A program made the position numbers and the translations under genes. Shown one piece after another: positions 52,989-61,818 of a stretch of 64,000 nucleotides of DNA (positions are counted from its first letter, which is position 1; the number at the start of each line of letters is the position of its first letter). Source of the stretch: JBBIPA01 sp963820495 (GTDB lineage: Bacteria; Chloroflexota; Dehalococcoidia; GIF9; UBA5629); NCBI GenBank assembly GCA_963820495.1, contig CAWGAF010000002.1, positions 186,001 through 250,000 on the forward strand. The letters run 5' to 3'. The notes beneath the pieces were generated by a model that did no database searches, was not told where the DNA came from, and saw nothing but the letters and a program-made list of their open reading frames with translations.

Positions 52989-53729
52989 CTAAATAAATAA
53001 TTTAACTGCCTGGAAGTTACGCTCCACATTTTGCTTGCCCCTTATAGTACTACCTAGTTCGGTGCCATGACCAGGAACCAGGCACTCTACATCAAGCCTG
53101 GAGAGCTTATCGATGCTTTTCTTAAGCTCTGAAAGGCTACCGCCAGGGAAATCAGTCCTACCGATGCTGCCATAAAAAACTACATCTCCAGTTATGAGTA
53201 ACTTATTATCTGGCCAGTATAAGCAAATTGAGCCAGGTGAATGTCCTGGAGTATGTAGAATTTGGAGTTCTATCTTATTAGAGTTTCCCAAACTCAGATT
53301 GCCTTCCTTAAGATAAAAAAATGGTGTGAACTGAGGCGCCTTTACTCCAAACATGGAGTACATTCTTTTCCCCAGTGTATGGCGAAACTCTTCTTCCTCC
53401 CCCGAAAGGGCGACATTGGCACTGCTTTTTTGAATTATCGACTCGTTTGCTTCGCAGTGGTCAGAATGGCTATGAGTGTTTATTATCAGGCCTATATCAT
53501 TAATCTTGAAACCATCTGTCTCTATGGCTTTAGTCAAATGGTTAAAACAGTCTTCTCTGAATTCATTAGTTATGTGCCCAGGGTCTATAATGACGTGTGG
53601 CTTCTCGCCTCGTAGTACGTTAGTAAACAGGCAGGTATTACAATTGTTGCCTCTCCCCTGCCAGATATAGCAGTAAAAATTTTCGGCAAGTTGTACAGGA
53701 TTGTAGTAGCCAGACGATTTATGAATCAT
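52989..53729 (-). CDS. MBL-fold metallo-hydrolase (glyoxalase II/rhodanese-associated type)
   Basis: A 246-residue metallo-beta-lactamase-fold enzyme from ATG 53729, with AAAGG upstream; a TTG at 53777 is less likely. Metal ligands are in NTHSHSDHCEA (HxHxDH), LHTPGHSPGSICLY, LLITGDVVFYGSIGRTDFPGG (bridging Asp) and VPGHGTELG (last His). The order is that of glyoxalase-II-like and persulfide-dioxygenase-like hydrolases. An N-terminal GNNCNTCLF pair of cysteines could bind an extra metal. It shares a putative operon with the unknown gene 52302-52973. Confidence 0.87.
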   Translation of the reverse strand: MIHKSSGYYNPVQLAENFYCYIWQGRGNNCNTCLFTNVLRGEKPHVIIDPGHITNEFREDCFNHLTKAIETDGFKINDIGLIINTHSHSDHCEANESIIQKSSANVALSGEEEEFRHTLGKRMYSMFGVKAPQFTPFFYLKEGNLSLGNSNKIELQILHTPGHSPGSICLYWPDNKLLITGDVVFYGSIGRTDFPGGSLSELKKSIDKLSRLDVECLVPGHGTELGSTIRGKQNVERNFQAVKLFI

Positions 53730-53817
53730 ACCTTTGAATCTAGAAAAATTATAAGGTAAAATTCCAGTAAAAGCCAATATCTGAGTTTTTATCAGTGAGA
53801 CATTAAGGAGACTTTAG

Positions 53818-54372
53818 ATGGGAGAAATTAGAAGTTCTTGGGAGATTGCTCGAGAAAAAGCTGATGAGTTAGGAGAGTTATCTGAGGAGGAGCAGCGGAG
53901 ACAACAGGAAGAAAAGTGTCTCCCAATTGGGAAATCGCTGGCTGATAATTATCTGGATAAACATGATGCACTTTGGTTAGAAAAGGAACTGGCCAAATAT
54001 CCAGCTGAAGATAGAGAGCTAATTAGGCAGATAGCATTGCATCAGTTGGTTGATTATATAGATGTGCAGAATAGTTTTGTGTTTGATCGAGTAGGTCTGG
54101 GTATTATCAGTTTAGCTAAAGATAGCAGGGTAAAAGGAATTGTAGACAAAATGGAAGGGCTTTTCCATGATTACCAGGAAGTGGAGAAGATAGAAAGGCA
54201 GAAAATAGAAGCTGCTGGCAGGGAGATGCTTCACCAGCAGAGAATTTCAGGCACTGCTATCAAGGTGATTAATGTTCGAGCCAGGGAAGAATGGCAGAAT
54301 AAGTTAAATGAATTAGCTTACCCATATAATGAGCAATTGAACAATTTCAAGCAGAAATTATTGGCATTTTAA
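53818..54372 (+). CDS. Hypothetical helical protein (184 aa)
   Basis: Not recognised. AGGAG lies just before ATG 53818. The protein is almost wholly helical and highly charged (REKADELGELSEEEQRRQQE at the start), then LIRQIALHQLVDYIDVQNSF, a middle GLGIISLAKDSRVKGIVDK and a coiled-coil-like C-terminal third rich in Glu, Gln and Arg. No cysteines beyond one near residue 40. It is divergent from the MBL gene (about 90 bp). A structural or regulatory scaffold is possible; no function assigned. Confidence 0.72.
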   Translation: MGEIRSSWEIAREKADELGELSEEEQRRQQEEKCLPIGKSLADNYLDKHDALWLEKELAKYPAEDRELIRQIALHQLVDYIDVQNSFVFDRVGLGIISLAKDSRVKGIVDKMEGLFHDYQEVEKIERQKIEAAGREMLHQQRISGTAIKVINVRAREEWQNKLNELAYPYNEQLNNFKQKLLAF

Positions 54373-54444
54373 GAGCAGCATTAACAAAAATATATCTCTT
54401 GTTGTTGAATAGCGGTACTGGGATGTGAAATACGGTTTACAGGG

Positions 54445-55293
54445 TTATGCCAGTGTCATAACATGATGCAGAGCAGAGTCGACATTATTGTGGGTATCAT
54501 CAGTTAAGTTGTTGGCGATGGTACTGGCCGTTTGAAGTAATTTATTTTGATCATATTCTGCTAATTGTTCTATTAATTCCTCTATCCTTCTTCCCAGAAG
54601 GACTTGCAATTCCAGCGAGATTTTCTTCGATTTCGGTATTGCCAGCAAAGGGTCAGCTAATAGTATTGGTTTTAGCAAGACTGTTTGGTGGATAAATCTT
54701 TCTTGTCGCTCCATTTTAGTTAACCTAGAGCCTGGTTTGGTTTCAGGTGGTTGTATCCATTCCAGGGCAAAAGCAGCCTGGCAATCTATGAAGTCATGGG
54801 CAATTAAGAACCTGCTAGCTTCACAATCTTTAATCGCCGATGACAGGTTGCGGATAACCTGTTCCAGCACTATTGAGTCAATTCCTTTTACTGCAGCTAT
54901 CTGGCGGCAGTCTTCAGGGATTCTAAAAATGTTGTATTCTAAGGAACCATGCAGGACGGTGTGGGCTGCTTCATGTCTTAAAGCTCCCTGGCGTGCTGGT
55001 TTGGAGAATTGACCCAATCGTTCCACTGAGACAGTTATAGTGGGATAACCTCGCCAGGCATTATAAGAGCATATGGCGTCATCATCCTCAAAATTAGTTA
55101 TGCCCAGCCTGGCCTTTTCCTCACGGAGAAAATCATGCCTGATACCTTCCGTCTCGCATATTAAAATTTCGACTTTGTATGGTGATCTTGGACCAAATCG
55201 ACGATAACAATCACGGAGGGTATTGGTTATTTCACTTTTCGCTCCTCCTGGAATACGGCCTCTGGGGACAATGTTTAAATCAATGTTTGCCAT
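54445..55293 (-). CDS. HExxH-containing probable metalloprotein (283 aa)
   Basis: An uncharacterised protein of about 282 residues from ATG 55293; a TTG at 55326 is the alternative. It contains RQGALRHEAAHTVLHGSLEY, giving a gluzincin-like HExxH with H107, E108 and H111 (numbered from MANID). A downstream ASRFLIAHDFIDCQAAF segment could supply a third ligand. The start MANIDLNIVPRGR and the polar N-terminal 60 residues show no signal peptide, so it is probably cytoplasmic. It might be a protease or an immunity-associated ImmA/IrrE-like peptidase, but no helix-turn-helix partner is next to it. Confidence 0.65.
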   Translation of the reverse strand: MANIDLNIVPRGRIPGGAKSEITNTLRDCYRRFGPRSPYKVEILICETEGIRHDFLREEKARLGITNFEDDDAICSYNAWRGYPTITVSVERLGQFSKPARQGALRHEAAHTVLHGSLEYNIFRIPEDCRQIAAVKGIDSIVLEQVIRNLSSAIKDCEASRFLIAHDFIDCQAAFALEWIQPPETKPGSRLTKMERQERFIHQTVLLKPILLADPLLAIPKSKKISLELQVLLGRRIEELIEQLAEYDQNKLLQTASTIANNLTDDTHNNVDSALHHVMTLA

Positions 55294-55481
55294 GTCTGAT
55301 TGCAACAAAGATAGCAATGTTAACAAGCAAAGTCAATAACCTGGGTATTAAAACCTGTTGATTTTGTTGAATTATTGCTTAAATATATTCTATTACTGTT
55401 AAGGTGCTTTTATGAATGACATTTTCTGGGTAGCCAAAGGGGGGCAATTACCCAAAAACAGTCGTATATATACAAATATTA

Positions 55482-55850
55482 TTATTTCCCTTTAAGCACT
55501 AGCTCAGCCGTATCCTCGTAGAAATACCAATCACGGTTGAATACCGAGTTTATGGGACAGACCTTGGTTACACTCCATATTCCGTTGCCTAGATATTCGG
55601 CGTTAAAAATTGGTTCGGCCTTCTCATACAGAGAAGAAGGATTGGGACATCAGCCATGCTCAACTTCCCAATCGATTGGTTTTTGCAATCTACAATCAGG
55701 GCTAAATTTCCGGGCTATTTCTAATATCTGCTCTGATGAATAAATAGATGTACTCGGATTAGGTGTGTTAGCCTGAGTGCTTTTTACTGGAGTGCAGGAT
55801 ATGCTTAGAATTGTGATCGAGGCAAGGACTAACAGGATTGCTAGTTTCAT
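55482..55850 (-). pseudogene. Small lipoprotein gene interrupted by one in-frame TGA
   Basis: The frame opens at ATG 55850 with a signal peptide MKLAILLVLASITILSISC, lipobox SISC. It reads 66 residues to a TGA at 55652-55650 after WEVEHG, then continues without a break in the same frame for 55 more codons (CPNPSSLYEKAEPIFNAEYL ... YFYEDTAELVLKGK) to TAA at 55484-55482. The downstream part is clearly protein-like, so this is a full-length 121-residue secreted lipoprotein broken by one point mutation (GGA to TGA is the simplest), or a recoded or misread codon. Function unknown. Confidence 0.7.
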
Positions 55851-55950
55851 ATAATCTGCTATTATTTTGCTTTTAATTATACATCAAGGCGAAGAAAAAC
55901 ATAATACAGAGATACTGAAGAATGTTATGAGAGTGTTGAAAAACTCATAT

Positions 55951-56733
55951 TCAACCCGGGGCAACTACAAAATTTTTCAAAGTCCCGATATTTTCTATTT
56001 TGACTTCTACTATGTCGCCAGGATTCATGCGCCCGACGCCTGATGGAGTGCCTGTAGCAATGACGTCTCCTGGTAGCAATGTCATTACACCAGAAATGAA
56101 GCTTATTAATTTGGGAATCCCAAAGATGAGGTCGTTGGTGCGGCTGGATTGGCGTAGTTCGCCGTTAAGGTATGTTTCCAGCTTCAGATCCCTGGGATCA
56201 ATAGTGGTCTCTATGAAGGGGCCCAGTGGCGCAAAGGTATCGTAGCTTTTGGCTCTGGTCCACTGTCCATCCTCTTTCTGATTGTGACGTTCTGTTACAT
56301 CGTTAAAACAAGTATATCCGAGGACATATTCGCTTGCCTTGTCTTCAGGGACATCTTTTGCTTCCTTACCAATGACTATGCCGAGCTCTCCTTCATAGTC
56401 AACACGTTTTGAAAACTGTGGCAGTACGATTGCAGCATCCGGGCCGATGACTGCGGTTGAAGGTTTTAAGAATATAAGTGGTACGGCAGGTATTTGTATT
56501 TTGAACTCTTGGGCGTGGCAGTGGTAATTTAATCCCAGGCAGACGATTTTGGAGGGTAGGCACGGCGCCAACAATTTCACCTCACTCAAATGATATTGGC
56601 TTCCATCAGGCTCAAAAGGCATGATGTAACCCATGGGGTAAGGAAAAGGGCTGCCTCTAAAGCCGTTAATTACATCATTTTCAAGTGTTCCATATTGGAT
56701 GGTGTCCCGAATGGAAAAGCGCACTATGCTCAA
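55951..56733 (-). CDS. Fumarylacetoacetate hydrolase-family protein
   Basis: A protein of about 260 residues with the FAH core: CLGLNYHCHAQEF, LIFLKPSTAVIGPDAAI, VDYEGELGIVIGKEA with the metal-binding E...E, GYTCFNDVTERHNQK with Asp, then ARTKSYDTFAPLGP-like and TGTPSGVGRMNPGD. This family includes acylpyruvate hydrolases, oxaloacetate decarboxylases and C-C bond hydrolases of meta-cleavage pathways. Start is uncertain: ATG at 56757, or TTG at 56733 with GGGGGAGG 11 nt upstream, which I prefer as it yields the family-like MSIVRFS. Confidence 0.9.
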   Translation of the reverse strand: MSIVRFSIRDTIQYGTLENDVINGFRGSPFPYPMGYIMPFEPDGSQYHLSEVKLLAPCLPSKIVCLGLNYHCHAQEFKIQIPAVPLIFLKPSTAVIGPDAAIVLPQFSKRVDYEGELGIVIGKEAKDVPEDKASEYVLGYTCFNDVTERHNQKEDGQWTRAKSYDTFAPLGPFIETTIDPRDLKLETYLNGELRQSSRTNDLIFGIPKLISFISGVMTLLPGDVIATGTPSGVGRMNPGDIVEVKIENIGTLKNFVVAPG

Positions 56734-56999
56734 GTTTACATTATCCTCCCCCAGCATCTATCCAAGGCCGCAGCGTGGCAAAGGCACGTGGCGCTTACAC
56801 TGCTTTGGTGGAGGATTGGCAACCTGAAAAGCCGAGGCTCTCATATTTAGTGGTATATACTAACAATAAAGGCTGGTAAAAACAAACCAACTAAATAACC
56901 TAATTAGTTGCTTAGCGAAATGTGATTTAGCTCCAGTCATGGGGTATAATACTTAAGGCCATTTACTATCAATCACATAGCATTAGCCAGGAGGCAATC

Positions 57000-57488
57000 A
57001 TGAACCGACTTTGGGCGCCATGGCGGATGGGATTCATACTTAAAGACGAAAACAGAAAGGGTTGTTTTCTGTGTCAATCCCCCAAAGAAAATAACGATGA
57101 GGCAAATCTCGTTCTACATCGAGGTGAGAAGAATTTTATTATTTTAAATGCCTATCCTTATAATTCAGGGCATTTGATGGTAGCACCGTATCGGCATATA
57201 GGGCGGCTTGGGGATATGACAGATATGGAATCGAAGGAGCATTTTGATCTGATAAGGCTAAGTGTCAAATTGTTAACCAAGGTAATGCAGCCGGCCGGCT
57301 TCAATACCGGAATGAATTTGGGCAAGATAGCTGGTGCTGGGATAGCTGATCATATTCATACGCATATAGTGCCCAGATGGCAAGGGGATGCTAATTTTAT
57401 GCCAGTGCTTTCTGAAACCAAGGTGATGCCGGAATCGTTGGCGAGGACATATACCAGACTAAAGGATGGTCTTCCTAGCGTATTTTAA
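57000..57488 (+). CDS. HIT-family hydrolase/Ap4A phosphorylase-like protein
   Basis: A 162-residue HIT protein: LWAPWRMGFI at the start, CLCQSPKEN-type CFLCQSPKE metal-binding pair, FIILNAYPYNSGHLMVAPYR, and the catalytic HIHTHIVPRW. It hydrolyses or phosphorolyses dinucleoside polyphosphates or nucleotide-like adducts. The SD AGGAGG is close to ATG 57000, and a TATAAT lies at 56945. Normal length. It is tail to tail with pheA (6 bp). Confidence 0.92.
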   Translation: MNRLWAPWRMGFILKDENRKGCFLCQSPKENNDEANLVLHRGEKNFIILNAYPYNSGHLMVAPYRHIGRLGDMTDMESKEHFDLIRLSVKLLTKVMQPAGFNTGMNLGKIAGAGIADHIHTHIVPRWQGDANFMPVLSETKVMPESLARTYTRLKDGLPSVF

Positions 57489-57494
57489 CTTGTG

Positions 57495-58310
57495 TCAGTT
57501 TTCAGCGCGGGGATAGGAGCCAAGTATTTTAAGAAAACTGGTTTTTCCCTTAAGTTCTGCCAGAGCTTCCTGGCAGATTTTATCTTCTATGTGCCCCTCA
57601 AAATCAACGTAAAATACGTATTCCCAGGGCGTATCTTTACTTGGTCTTGATTCCAGCTTGGACAGGTTGATATTCCTAGAGGCGAAAGCTCCCAGGATAT
57701 GGTACAAGGTGCCGGGCATGTTCTTAGTGCTAAACACCAGTGAAGTTTTATTTTTTGCTGCTCTCTTAGCTTTTTTCTTGGAGATAATAAAAAATTTGGT
57801 GTAGTTATGGGGATTTGTCTCGATATCCGCTGCTAATATCACCAGTTCATAGATTTGGGCAGCTCGTTTGCTGGCAATTGCTGCTTGTCCTTTAGTGTTC
57901 TCTTCCTTGATCCTCTTGGCGCTACCTGCGGTATTGTAACCAGGCACGATCTCTACATTTAGCTTATTCAAAAACTCCTGGCACTGGGATATTGCCTGAG
58001 GATGAGAATAAACTACTTTTATTTCGGCTAAATTTTCTCCAGGCAGAGCTATCAGACAGTGGTTTATCCTCATATTTATTTCACCGAAAATATTGAGCGG
58101 ATAGTCTAGTAACAAGTCATAGATCTCATTAATGCTGCCTGCTTGGGAATTTTCTACAGGAACCATGCCAAAATCTGCTTCATCTTTGAGCACAGTCTCG
58201 AAAACGTTGCTAAATGATTTACACGGAATGGTTTCTATGTCACCGAAAAAAGTGATGACCGCATCCTCACTAAAAGCTCCTCTCTCTCCCTGAAAAGCTG
58301 CTTTAGCCAT
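57495..58310 (-). CDS. pheA: Prephenate dehydratase
   Basis: A 271-residue mono-functional enzyme that turns prephenate to phenylpyruvate for phenylalanine synthesis. Seen: AAFQGERGAFSEDA, the catalytic VPVENSQAGSINEIYDLL (usually ENSxEG), NYTKFFII in place of the usual TRF, and a C-terminal ACT domain with LESRPSKDTPWEYVFYVD for phenylalanine feedback. I prefer ATG 58310 to an earlier TTG. It lies in the same minus-strand run as the TrkA genes (20 bp after one of them). Confidence 0.93.
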   Translation of the reverse strand: MAKAAFQGERGAFSEDAVITFFGDIETIPCKSFSNVFETVLKDEADFGMVPVENSQAGSINEIYDLLLDYPLNIFGEINMRINHCLIALPGENLAEIKVVYSHPQAISQCQEFLNKLNVEIVPGYNTAGSAKRIKEENTKGQAAIASKRAAQIYELVILAADIETNPHNYTKFFIISKKKAKRAAKNKTSLVFSTKNMPGTLYHILGAFASRNINLSKLESRPSKDTPWEYVFYVDFEGHIEDKICQEALAELKGKTSFLKILGSYPRAEN

Positions 58311-58330
58311 TCTGTTTTCCCTTAGCAAGG

Positions 58331-58990
58331 TCAACCGACCAGTGCTTTTCTGAACTTCTCTTCATTATCCAGGCTGGTTAAAGCGATAATGCGGTCGCCA
58401 GCTTTTATAACTGTGTCATCTGTAGGTACTGTGGGTTTCTGCCCGTTTCGTATCAGCAGGACTAGAACAGAGTCCTTGGGTAGCTTGAGGTCTTTAACTG
58501 GCTTGCCAATCGCTATGGAATTTTTTTCTACTTTAACCTCAACAATCTCAGCCCCCTCCTCTACCATAGTCAAAAGGTGAGTCAGAGGATGTGCCGGTAG
58601 CTCTTCTTCTATATGCTTAAGAATAAGGTTGGTAACGCCTATGGTGCAATCGATGCCAAGTTTTTTAAAAATCGCTTCGTTTTTAGGGTTGCTGACCCGA
58701 GCGATGGTGCGTGGAACTTTAAATTTATGCTTAGCTACTTGACAGGATACCAGATTGTCCTCGTCCTCATTGGTTGTGGCAATAAATACATCAGCTCTAC
58801 CTACTCCAGCATCAGCCAGAGTGGATACTTCGCAGCCATCGCCTCTGACACATACGCTACCTAATTCGTCTCCAAAGCGTTCGCACTTTGAAGCATCCTT
58901 ATCCAGCACCAGAACTTCATGGCCCTCTTTAAGCAGAGCTTGACATAAATAATAGCCGACACTGCCACCACCAATGATTACTATATACAT
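58331..58990 (-). CDS. TrkA-type NAD-binding protein with TrkA-C domain (K+ uptake regulator)
   Basis: A 219-residue RCK protein: Rossmann GGGSVGYYLCQALLKEGHEV, EDEDNLVSCQVAKHKF and NPKNEAIFKKLGID in the N-terminal domain, then a TrkA-C domain (IGKPVKDLKLPKDSVLVLL). It probably gates a potassium system through NAD(H) or nucleotides. GAGG precedes ATG 58990. It follows the short TrkA-N protein by 16 bp. No TrkH/TrkG is in the window. Confidence 0.9.
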   Translation of the reverse strand: MYIVIIGGGSVGYYLCQALLKEGHEVLVLDKDASKCERFGDELGSVCVRGDGCEVSTLADAGVGRADVFIATTNEDEDNLVSCQVAKHKFKVPRTIARVSNPKNEAIFKKLGIDCTIGVTNLILKHIEEELPAHPLTHLLTMVEEGAEIVEVKVEKNSIAIGKPVKDLKLPKDSVLVLLIRNGQKPTVPTDDTVIKAGDRIIALTSLDNEEKFRKALVG

Positions 58991-59006
58991 AACGCTTTCG
59001 CCTCTA

Positions 59007-59408
59007 TCATTCAGCTAATAACCTGTCCTTCAATAGTTGTGCAAAAACTGTAGTCGGGCTTATAGCTTCAATTCCGAGTGACTCATAGACCCCTTTTCTT
59101 AAAGGATCGTATATACGGCAGATCACTTTGGGGATGTTATATATATGCTTGGCTATTTGAGCTGCCATGACATTCCGGTTATCGCCTTCGGTCACTGCTA
59201 CGAAGGCATCAGCCTCTTGTATGCCTGCTTTTTCGAGAGTTTCCTGGTCAGTGCCGTCGCCGAGCAATGCTGTGCCGCTAAAATTGGAGGATAATCTCCT
59301 GAAACTGTGCCCATTTATATCCAGGACAGTTACTTTATGCTCCTCATTGTCCAGGATACTGGCTAGTTGAGCGCCTACCCGACCGCAGCCCATAATAATA
59401 ACATTCAT
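59007..59408 (-). CDS. Short TrkA-N (RCK) domain protein
   Basis: A 133-residue single Rossmann domain: MNVIIMGCGRVGAQLASIL with GxGxxG, GDGTDQETLEKAGI and RIYDPLRKGVYESLGIEAIS. It lacks the TrkA-C domain that its neighbour has. Together the pair could form a mixed RCK ring. It lies 10 bp after the universal stress gene, all on one strand. Confidence 0.9.
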   Translation of the reverse strand: MNVIIMGCGRVGAQLASILDNEEHKVTVLDINGHSFRRLSSNFSGTALLGDGTDQETLEKAGIQEADAFVAVTEGDNRNVMAAQIAKHIYNIPKVICRIYDPLRKGVYESLGIEAISPTTVFAQLLKDRLLAE

Positions 59409-59418
59409 ATTTTATTCC

Positions 59419-59844
59419 TCAAGATATGTTTTCTCTGAGCAACAGGACATGGCAGGGTGCTTCTTCTAGAACATGGGGTATTGCCCTGCCCAGGTTGAAA
59501 GTTCCGAAGCGTTTTTTATAGGTTATGCCCATCAAAATTAAGTCAATGTTCCTTTCCCGTGCCTCATCAACGATTGCAGCACCTGCCTCCCTGGACTGAA
59601 TTAAGTCTGTTTCCACTTCATAATCATTTTCGGCTGCAATATCCTCGGCTCTCGTGAGGATTGCCTCAGCCTTGGCTATATCAGGTTCGACTACAGCATC
59701 CAGAGGCAAGCTCCGATTGACTTCGAGTACATAAACAACGTAGACTTCGGCCTTTGATTTCTTAGCCATTTCGCAGGCTAATTGTACTACTTCTTCATCC
59801 GTTGGGTCGCCACTGGTGGCTACCAATATTTTTTTAAATTTCAT
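59419..59844 (-). CDS. Universal stress protein (UspA family)
   Basis: A 141-residue UspA-fold protein: KKILVATSGDPTDEEVVQLA, ARERNIDLILMGITYKKRFG and a closing EEAPCHVLLLRE. Many members bind ATP or AMP; the adenine loop here (GITYKKRFGTFNLG) is not the plain GxxGx9G(S/T) form, so nucleotide binding is uncertain. It is encoded between the APC permease and the TrkA pair. Confidence 0.9.
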   Translation of the reverse strand: MKFKKILVATSGDPTDEEVVQLACEMAKKSKAEVYVVYVLEVNRSLPLDAVVEPDIAKAEAILTRAEDIAAENDYEVETDLIQSREAGAAIVDEARERNIDLILMGITYKKRFGTFNLGRAIPHVLEEAPCHVLLLRENIS

Positions 59845-59896
59845 AAATGGGTATTATCTTATCACTGAAACTACTTGTCTTCAATATTACTATTAT

Positions 59897-61465
59897 TTAT
59901 TGCCTCTTTGCTTTGGCTTGGAATCGGTCTCTAACTTGTAGTGATACTGGCGGAGCGGCTTTTCGTATAATTGGTAATTTCTGCCGCCAGCGAAAAACAA
60001 CATAGATAATAAGACCCAAAGCCATCCAAATTAGACCTACCCAGCGGCTGTATGGCTGGGTAAATGTTACTACCAACCATATCAGTCCAGTACCGACTAA
60101 TCCCAAGATTGCGGTAGTGGGTAGTTCCATATTTTTTAGTTTAATGTTAAGTCCCAGCTTAAATGGACGATGCCAATCAGGGTATCTTATTCGCAGACTC
60201 AGTATTGAGGCGTGGGCAAATATAAATGAAAGTAAGGCCCCAAAAGCGTACAGAAAGCCCAGCCTTAGAAAACCTTCGCGGTCAAAGAGACTTGGTATTA
60301 ATATCACAACAGCTATTATGGAAAAAGCAATTATGGCAAAATGAGGGGTTTTGTATCGAGGGTGGACACGTTTTAGCACTGGTGGTAGGAGTTGATTTTT
60401 CCCCAGGGAAAATGCCAGGCGGGATATGCCGACTAGTCCGGCATTGGTAGCTATAAGCAAGATACCCGCAGCCAGTATGGCTATCAGGGCAGGTAAAACG
60501 TCACGGATGCCGGTGAGTACCCAGTTAATAATCATGATGATTTCAGCTTCGGAAGATACCTGGCTAGCCACTCCTTGAGGCGATATGGCTAGAGATATGT
60601 AGTGGGCAATACCAGCTACCGAGTCAGTTGCCCAGGTGCTGGTAATTTCCTGGGGAGTCATCGTCGAAATACCTACGGTAAATACGCCGCTGAAGAGAAT
60701 AAGCACGGTCAATACCATCATAATCAAAGCTCTGGGTACTTTCTTTGCCGGCTGCTTTGTTTCTTCAGCCATTTGGGACATGGTTTCAACCCCAGAATAT
60801 GCTATAGCGGCTAGGGCTACTCCCAGAAATAGCCTGTTCAAACTTGGCCAGTAAAATGTTACGTTATGGGCGAATTTATCGATATTAAACACGAACAGGA
60901 AGCCCAGGATTATTATCAGTATCTGTACGAAAAGATCGAGCAAAGCAGACATCACATTGATGATGGAAGTCGCTTTTACTCCAATGACATTGATAAACAT
61001 GAGGAAAAGGATAATTCCCATAGCCACTGTGGTACCGATAACTGGGTCCTCTTTAAGAGGTGCCCAGAAAAAGCCAAGGTAAGGAGGAATGGTAAAGGCA
61101 GAAATGGCTATCATTACAATGTAGCTCAGCATTAACGCCCAGCCGCTTACGAATCCTGCCAGATCATTGAAACCGTAGCGGGCGAAGCTAGCTGAGCCGC
61201 CTGCTTTGGGCAACATAGCTGTACCCTCGGCATAGGTTAGAGCGGTGAAGATAAAGAAAATACCGGCTATAGCCAGTACAATTGGTGTAGCGCCCATGGC
61301 TGCGAGCGCAATGACTCCGAGAGCATAGTAGATAGACGAGCCAGCGTTACCATAGCCAGCGCTATACAAACCGGGAATGCCCAGGACACGCCTCAGGGGA
61401 TGCGTTTTAATCCGAGGAACACGAACAAATTTATCGCCTAGCTTGCGATGTGAGTTTTCATCCAC
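59897..61465 (-). CDS. APC-family permease (amino acid or K+ transport)
   Basis: A 522-residue polytopic membrane protein with about 12 hydrophobic segments. YSAGYGNAGSSIYYALG marks TM1, PKAGGSASFARYGF the family TM2-3 loop, AAIAYSGVETMSQMAEETKQ the TM6 region, and NAGLVGISRLAFSLGKNQLL the later loop. GTG start at 61465. The gene heads a run with Usp and two TrkA-type proteins; the combination resembles KimA-like K+ importers, which are APC proteins with Usp and RCK partners, though amino acid import is equally possible. Confidence 0.88.
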   Translation of the reverse strand: MDENSHRKLGDKFVRVPRIKTHPLRRVLGIPGLYSAGYGNAGSSIYYALGVIALAAMGATPIVLAIAGIFFIFTALTYAEGTAMLPKAGGSASFARYGFNDLAGFVSGWALMLSYIVMIAISAFTIPPYLGFFWAPLKEDPVIGTTVAMGIILFLMFINVIGVKATSIINVMSALLDLFVQILIIILGFLFVFNIDKFAHNVTFYWPSLNRLFLGVALAAIAYSGVETMSQMAEETKQPAKKVPRALIMMVLTVLILFSGVFTVGISTMTPQEITSTWATDSVAGIAHYISLAISPQGVASQVSSEAEIIMIINWVLTGIRDVLPALIAILAAGILLIATNAGLVGISRLAFSLGKNQLLPPVLKRVHPRYKTPHFAIIAFSIIAVVILIPSLFDREGFLRLGFLYAFGALLSFIFAHASILSLRIRYPDWHRPFKLGLNIKLKNMELPTTAILGLVGTGLIWLVVTFTQPYSRWVGLIWMALGLIIYVVFRWRQKLPIIRKAAPPVSLQVRDRFQAKAKRQ

Positions 61466-61571
61466 AATTATTTAGTTGCAGTATTTACTGTTGGCGAATT
61501 GTAACCATGTTTAAGTTAGTTGTCAATAAGCAGGTATATCAAATAGTATTTGACATAATCTTGAAATTTAA

Positions 61572-61601
61572 TTGAATCAGCAACAGGTGTTACGCTATAA
61601 T
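61572..61601 (+). promoter_or_regulatory. Sigma70-like promoter of the tRNA pair
   Basis: TTGAAT (61572-61577), 18-bp spacer, TATAAT (61596-61601), 17 bp before the tRNA-His start. Confidence 0.6.
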
Positions 61602-61618
61602 GGTTGATTGTGACCTGT

Positions 61619-61696
61619 GGTGAGCGTAGCCGAGAGGTTTAAGGCGCCAGGTTGTGGCCCTGGAGATCGAGGGTTCGAATCCCTCCGTTCACCCCA
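61619..61696 (+). tRNA. tRNA-His (GTG anticodon)
   Basis: Cloverleaf folds by eye: acceptor GTGAGCG/CGTTCAC, anticodon stem CCAGG/CCTGG with loop TTGTGGC (anticodon GTG), T-arm GAGGG-TTCGAAT-CCCTC. The extra G at 61619 opposite discriminator C (61693) is the tRNA-His identity feature, encoded in DNA here. CCA is encoded (61694-61696). Confidence 0.95.
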
Positions 61697-61744
61697 AACC
61701 TGAGGAAAATTTCCGCAGAAACTGGCGTTTTCTGAGTTTAGTTT

Positions 61745-61818
61745 GCGCCTATAGCTCAGCGGACTAGAGCATCGGTCTTCGGAACCGAGGGTCGTGGGTT
61801 CGAATCCCTCTAGGCGCG
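61745..61818 (+). tRNA. tRNA-Arg (TCG anticodon)
   Basis: Acceptor GCGCCTA pairs with TAGGCGC (61811-61817); anticodon stem TCGGT/ACCGA with loop CTTCGGA gives anticodon TCG. Discriminator G at 61818; CCA is not encoded (CATCG follows). It lies 48 bp after tRNA-His and is probably co-transcribed. Confidence 0.93.

Noticed and set aside
56685..56879. Plus-strand frame ending SVAKARGAYTALVEDWQPEKP
   Set aside because: Overlaps the start of the FAH gene, lacks an SD and has no recognisable homology; most likely chance.
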